A stretch of DNA of 6,320 nucleotides from Verrucomicrobiota bacterium. GTDB taxonomy: Bacteria; Verrucomicrobiota; Verrucomicrobiia; Opitutales; UBA2995. The notes under the pieces were generated by a model. It was not told where the DNA came from. It did no database searches and saw only the letters and a program-made list of their open reading frames with translations. Position numbers and translations under genes: made by a program. The stretch covers positions 1 through 6,320 of the forward strand of contig JAPUIL010000579.1 of assembly GCA_027297085.1 (NCBI GenBank), read 5' to 3'. Of the stretch, positions 4,661 through 6,320 are shown piece after piece (within the stretch, counting starts at the first letter, position 1; the number at the start of each line of letters is the position of its first letter).

Positions 4661-5443
4661 TTAGCAATCCTCCTGGTCATCTATTCGGTTCAGAGTTATG
4701 GTTCCATCGTCTCCTATGGTGTCCTCGTCTGATTGGTCAGTATCCCTGCACACTTGGTCCCACCCATAGGACATTGGGCCGACAGCCATGTCGATGCAGT
4801 GCCAGTCGCCATTTTTAAGCTGGAGCCAATCGACCGACCACGGTCCTTCGAATTCTTGCGAGACCTTGAATGTTTCGTCCCGCAGATACGATTCATCGGA
4901 AGAGGAGAGGTTATTCATTTCCTTAAGTTTCTCTCGCCAATCGACCGGTTTGTGGAGGGCATCCTCAAAAGCGTCTTCCGGCCAGTAGGGAATTTGTCCG
5001 ATGATCTTTCCTTTGTCTATGAAGAATCGACGCTCCCTGGTGATCGGCATGTTTCCGAATGCATGGAAATATGGGCCGGTTTCCAGAAGTTCGCGAACCA
5101 CCCATACATCGTGAGGGAGACCCATTATATCTGCAAGGCAACTCCATTCCACAAGTTCAGTGACATGCTTGGGAATATCCTCTTTCGATTTAAGGAAACA
5201 GGTGTCCTCCCAGTGGTGTTTCGCGCTCCCTTGCCCAGTCCTGAGGAAACATGGATAGCCAACTGTGGTCGCAAAATCATCCAGGGTCGCGTAGAAGGAT
5301 TCGGCTCCAGGGACTGCCTCACCGTCAAGGAAATTCATCAGCGGTAGATCCGTTCTCGTGATCAGCGTCTTGGGTGTGTTTACTCCCGTCTTTTCGAGCT
5401 TCGGATACCAGCGGCTTAGGCAGTTGACATTACGATCTTCCAT
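4661..5443 (-). CDS. ATP-grasp-like ligase domain protein
   Basis: A 260-residue protein starting at ATG 5443 behind GGGAG (5449-5453, five-base spacer) that begins in the stop codon of the preceding gene. The pattern resembles the ATP-grasp fold of phage and bacterial proteins (the R2K clade, formerly DUF4343, is my best recollection): WYPKLEKTGVNTPKT (12-26); PCFLRTGQGSAKHHW (64-78), with R68 and K75 as candidate ATP-phosphate contacts; WVVRELLE (114-121), the hinge-like strand that usually contacts adenine; RRFFIDKGKIIG (138-149); and WSVDWLQ (202-208) with DWHCIDMAVG (213-222), where D205 and D218 would bind metal. The usual second-metal-ligand Asn is Ala220 here. The last 30 residues are very acidic. 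ATP-grasp enzymes join a carboxylate to an amine, thiol or hydroxyl through an acyl phosphate; substrate unknown. Small FY-motif genes lie on both sides. Confidence 0.72.
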   Translation of the reverse strand: MEDRNVNCLSRWYPKLEKTGVNTPKTLITRTDLPLMNFLDGEAVPGAESFYATLDDFATTVGYPCFLRTGQGSAKHHWEDTCFLKSKEDIPKHVTELVEWSCLADIMGLPHDVWVVRELLETGPYFHAFGNMPITRERRFFIDKGKIIGQIPYWPEDAFEDALHKPVDWREKLKEMNNLSSSDESYLRDETFKVSQEFEGPWSVDWLQLKNGDWHCIDMAVGPMSYGWDQVCRDTDQSDEDTIGDDGTITLNRIDDQEDC

Positions 5444-5452
5444 TATTTCTCC

Positions 5453-5653
5453 CTATCTCATCCGACTCTTGAGAGTCTCGAGTATTATTTTGTGTATGGT
5501 AACTGGCATCCGGAAATGGTAAAAGCCCAGTTCCCAGGTGCTGAATGAAATAAGTGTTACTATTCTCCCCACCATCGGGTAATTTGTGATTGATCTCGTT
5601 TCGCAGTACTGCGTCTTACGATCCCGCCAAAAATCCTCATCAGAGTTCATCAT
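5453..5653 (-). CDS. Small protein with a diverged FY motif, 66 aa
   Basis: The ATG at 5653 lies seven bases after GAGG (5661-5664) and overlaps the end of the preceding gene by 14 bases. The N-terminus is polar (MMNSDEDFWRDRKTQYCETR). The middle has a hydrophobic strand GRIVTLISFSTW, then WELGFYHFRM (FY at 44-45), which aligns with YEVNFYSVKM of the miniproteins beyond the ATP-grasp-like gene, and a basic helical tail TIHKIILETLKSRMR. A shorter product from the in-frame ATG at residue 27 is possible, but I prefer the longer one because of its ribosome binding site. Function unknown. Confidence 0.66.
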   Translation of the reverse strand: MMNSDEDFWRDRKTQYCETRSITNYPMVGRIVTLISFSTWELGFYHFRMPVTIHKIILETLKSRMR

Positions 5654-5900
5654 TTGTCAGCCTCGCTACGGTGGCACCGTAAGCCATGGAGGACAATCTA
5701 ATCACCGCTTCCCCGAGTTTCACCTCTGCAACTATAATTTCTGGAATTGCTATTCGTCTCATCTCATATTTGATGCTGTAGGGCCCGAGTCGCATGGCAC
5801 AGGCGGGAGGGACTCGGTGGTATCCGATTTTTGGGAACATGACCTTGAACGCGATTCCTGGGTGCAGGGTGATTTGTCTGGGTTGGCTCATGAGGTCCAT
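5640..5900 (-). CDS. Unknown 86-aa phage protein
   Basis: Unrecognised 86-residue protein. Two starts are plausible: ATG 5900 with AAGG (5905-5908) only four bases ahead, or ATG 5891, which forms an ATGA overlap with the preceding stop codon. It is basic to neutral and probably mostly beta: PGIAFKVMFPKIGYHRV (about 11-27), MRLGPYSIKYEMRRIAI (36-52), IIVAEVKLGEAVIRL (55-69). The GPYSIKYEM stretch faintly recalls the small-protein motifs nearby, but not enough to call it a member. No signal peptide or catalytic motif is visible. It overlaps both neighbours, so it is co-translated with them. Confidence 0.68.
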   Translation of the reverse strand: MDLMSQPRQITLHPGIAFKVMFPKIGYHRVPPACAMRLGPYSIKYEMRRIAIPEIIVAEVKLGEAVIRLSSMAYGATVARLTNDEL

Positions 5901-6088
5901 TGTACCTTGCTAATCAACTTGATGATCTTCCTCGTGCTGAGCGGATCTCCTGGAGGCCCCCATCTCCAGCCGAGCCCTTGGCATGCAACCCGGTAGATCC
6001 CAAATTCAAATATCGGCCCAATATAAACCAGCATGCCCTCGTTGTACACGATGAGGCTCGTGTGCTTTGGATACACCATACGGAACAT
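5888..6088 (-). CDS. Small aromatic protein, paralogue of upstream gene
   Basis: I choose ATG 6088 because GGAGGT (6096-6101) lies exactly seven bases ahead; the frame continues upstream to 6151, but that part is read in another frame by the preceding gene. The 66-residue product shares with the 6094-6318 protein the scaffold YP-(K/R)-x-T-x-x-x-(V/I)-YN, LVY-(I/V)-G, FG-x-Y and WRW-x-x-P, with about 20 identities over some 50 residues. It is aromatic-rich and probably beta, with no cysteine cluster, signal peptide or known domain. The C-terminus is basic (STRKIIKLISKVQ). Function unknown; a tandem duplication is clear. Confidence 0.72.
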   Translation of the reverse strand: MFRMVYPKHTSLIVYNEGMLVYIGPIFEFGIYRVACQGLGWRWGPPGDPLSTRKIIKLISKVQWTS

Positions 6089-6093
6089 CGTTT

Positions 6094-6318
6094 TTACCTC
6101 CATTCGACCTCCATCCTCAACTTGACACTGTGCATCTCTGGAGATCTCCAACGCCAGGTTGCGCCCAAACAGAAAATGCCGTAGTGCCCAAATGAAAGTA
6201 TCCTGCCAACGTAAACCAATTGGAAATGATTATATATCGTGAACTTGGTGCGACGAGGATAGGTCTTACAGAAAGATCCGAACCAATATGGTCGATGGTG
6301 CAGGGTCTTGATCATCAC
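6094..6318 (-). CDS. Small aromatic protein, possibly 5'-partial
   Basis: The frame reaches the window edge; GTG 6318 and ATG 6315 are possible starts, but their ribosome binding site would be outside, so the gene may extend further. The visible 74 residues contain CKTYPRRTKFTIYN (17-30), QLVYVGRILSFGHYG (34-48) and TWRWRSP (54-60), matching the next gene downstream. The N-terminal 14 residues have no equivalent in that paralogue. The end of the gene codes for RMEVEWR, and its DNA contains the ribosome binding site of the next gene; TAA to the next ATG is five bases. Function unknown. Confidence 0.65.
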   Translation of the reverse strand: MMIKTLHHRPYWFGSFCKTYPRRTKFTIYNHFQLVYVGRILSFGHYGIFCLGATWRWRSPEMHSVKLRMEVEWR

Positions 6319-6320
6319 GC

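Noticed and set aside
4733..5347. 204-residue plus-strand open frame
   Set aside because: Antisense to the ATP-grasp-like gene, which has motifs, a good ribosome binding site and coupled neighbours; the plus frame has none of these.
6089..6151. Upstream start at 6151 for the 66-residue aromatic protein
   Set aside because: The added residues have no counterpart in the paralogue and would overlap the preceding gene by more than 50 bases, while ATG 6088 has an ideally placed GGAGGT.

Overview
The window looks like part of a large contractile-tailed (myovirus-type) bacteriophage genome. At the left, two rightward late structural genes are visible: the 3' part of a tail sheath gene and, right behind it, a small tail structural protein that is probably the tail tube. 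They end at tandem hairpins, the second a clear rho-independent terminator (2901-2971). Shine-Dalgarno sites and U-tract terminators point to a bacterial host, but nothing here identifies which one.

Everything from about 2978 to 6320 is read leftward, converging on the structural operon. In transcription order (right to left) it contains: two paralogous small proteins (6094-6318, 5888-6088); an unknown 86-residue protein (5640-5900); a 66-residue protein (5453-5653); a 260-residue ATP-grasp-like protein (4661-5443); five miniproteins of 34-62 residues (3936-4660), four of which are shorter than 50 residues; a SEC-C zinc-motif protein (3649-3933); a 16-residue hydrophobic leader peptide followed by an attenuator-like hairpin (3534-3598); a 98-residue acidic protein (3216-3512); and two tRNA-like RNAs (3094-3179, 2985-3082). 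The protein genes are tightly packed, with stop/start overlaps and ribosome binding sites lying inside upstream reading frames.

Three things stand out. First, both tRNA-like RNAs have an acceptor stem, D stem, T arm and encoded CCA, but a long hairpin closed by a tetraloop replaces the normal seven-base anticodon loop. Second, six small proteins around the ATP-grasp gene share a short core of the type Y-x-[IV]-N-F-Y-x-V-x-M, so this is an array of diverged paralogues. Third, a nearly identical 20-bp element occurs twice (3199-3218 and 3632-3651). Each copy starts exactly at the stop codon of one gene and lies ahead of the next transcription unit, as expected of a phage promoter.

How the parts cooperate is inference only. 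An ATP-grasp ligase inside an array of related small peptides, next to two non-decoding tRNA-like RNAs, suggests peptide modification or an anti-host or counter-defence function. Independent tightly packed phage accessory genes are the null alternative.
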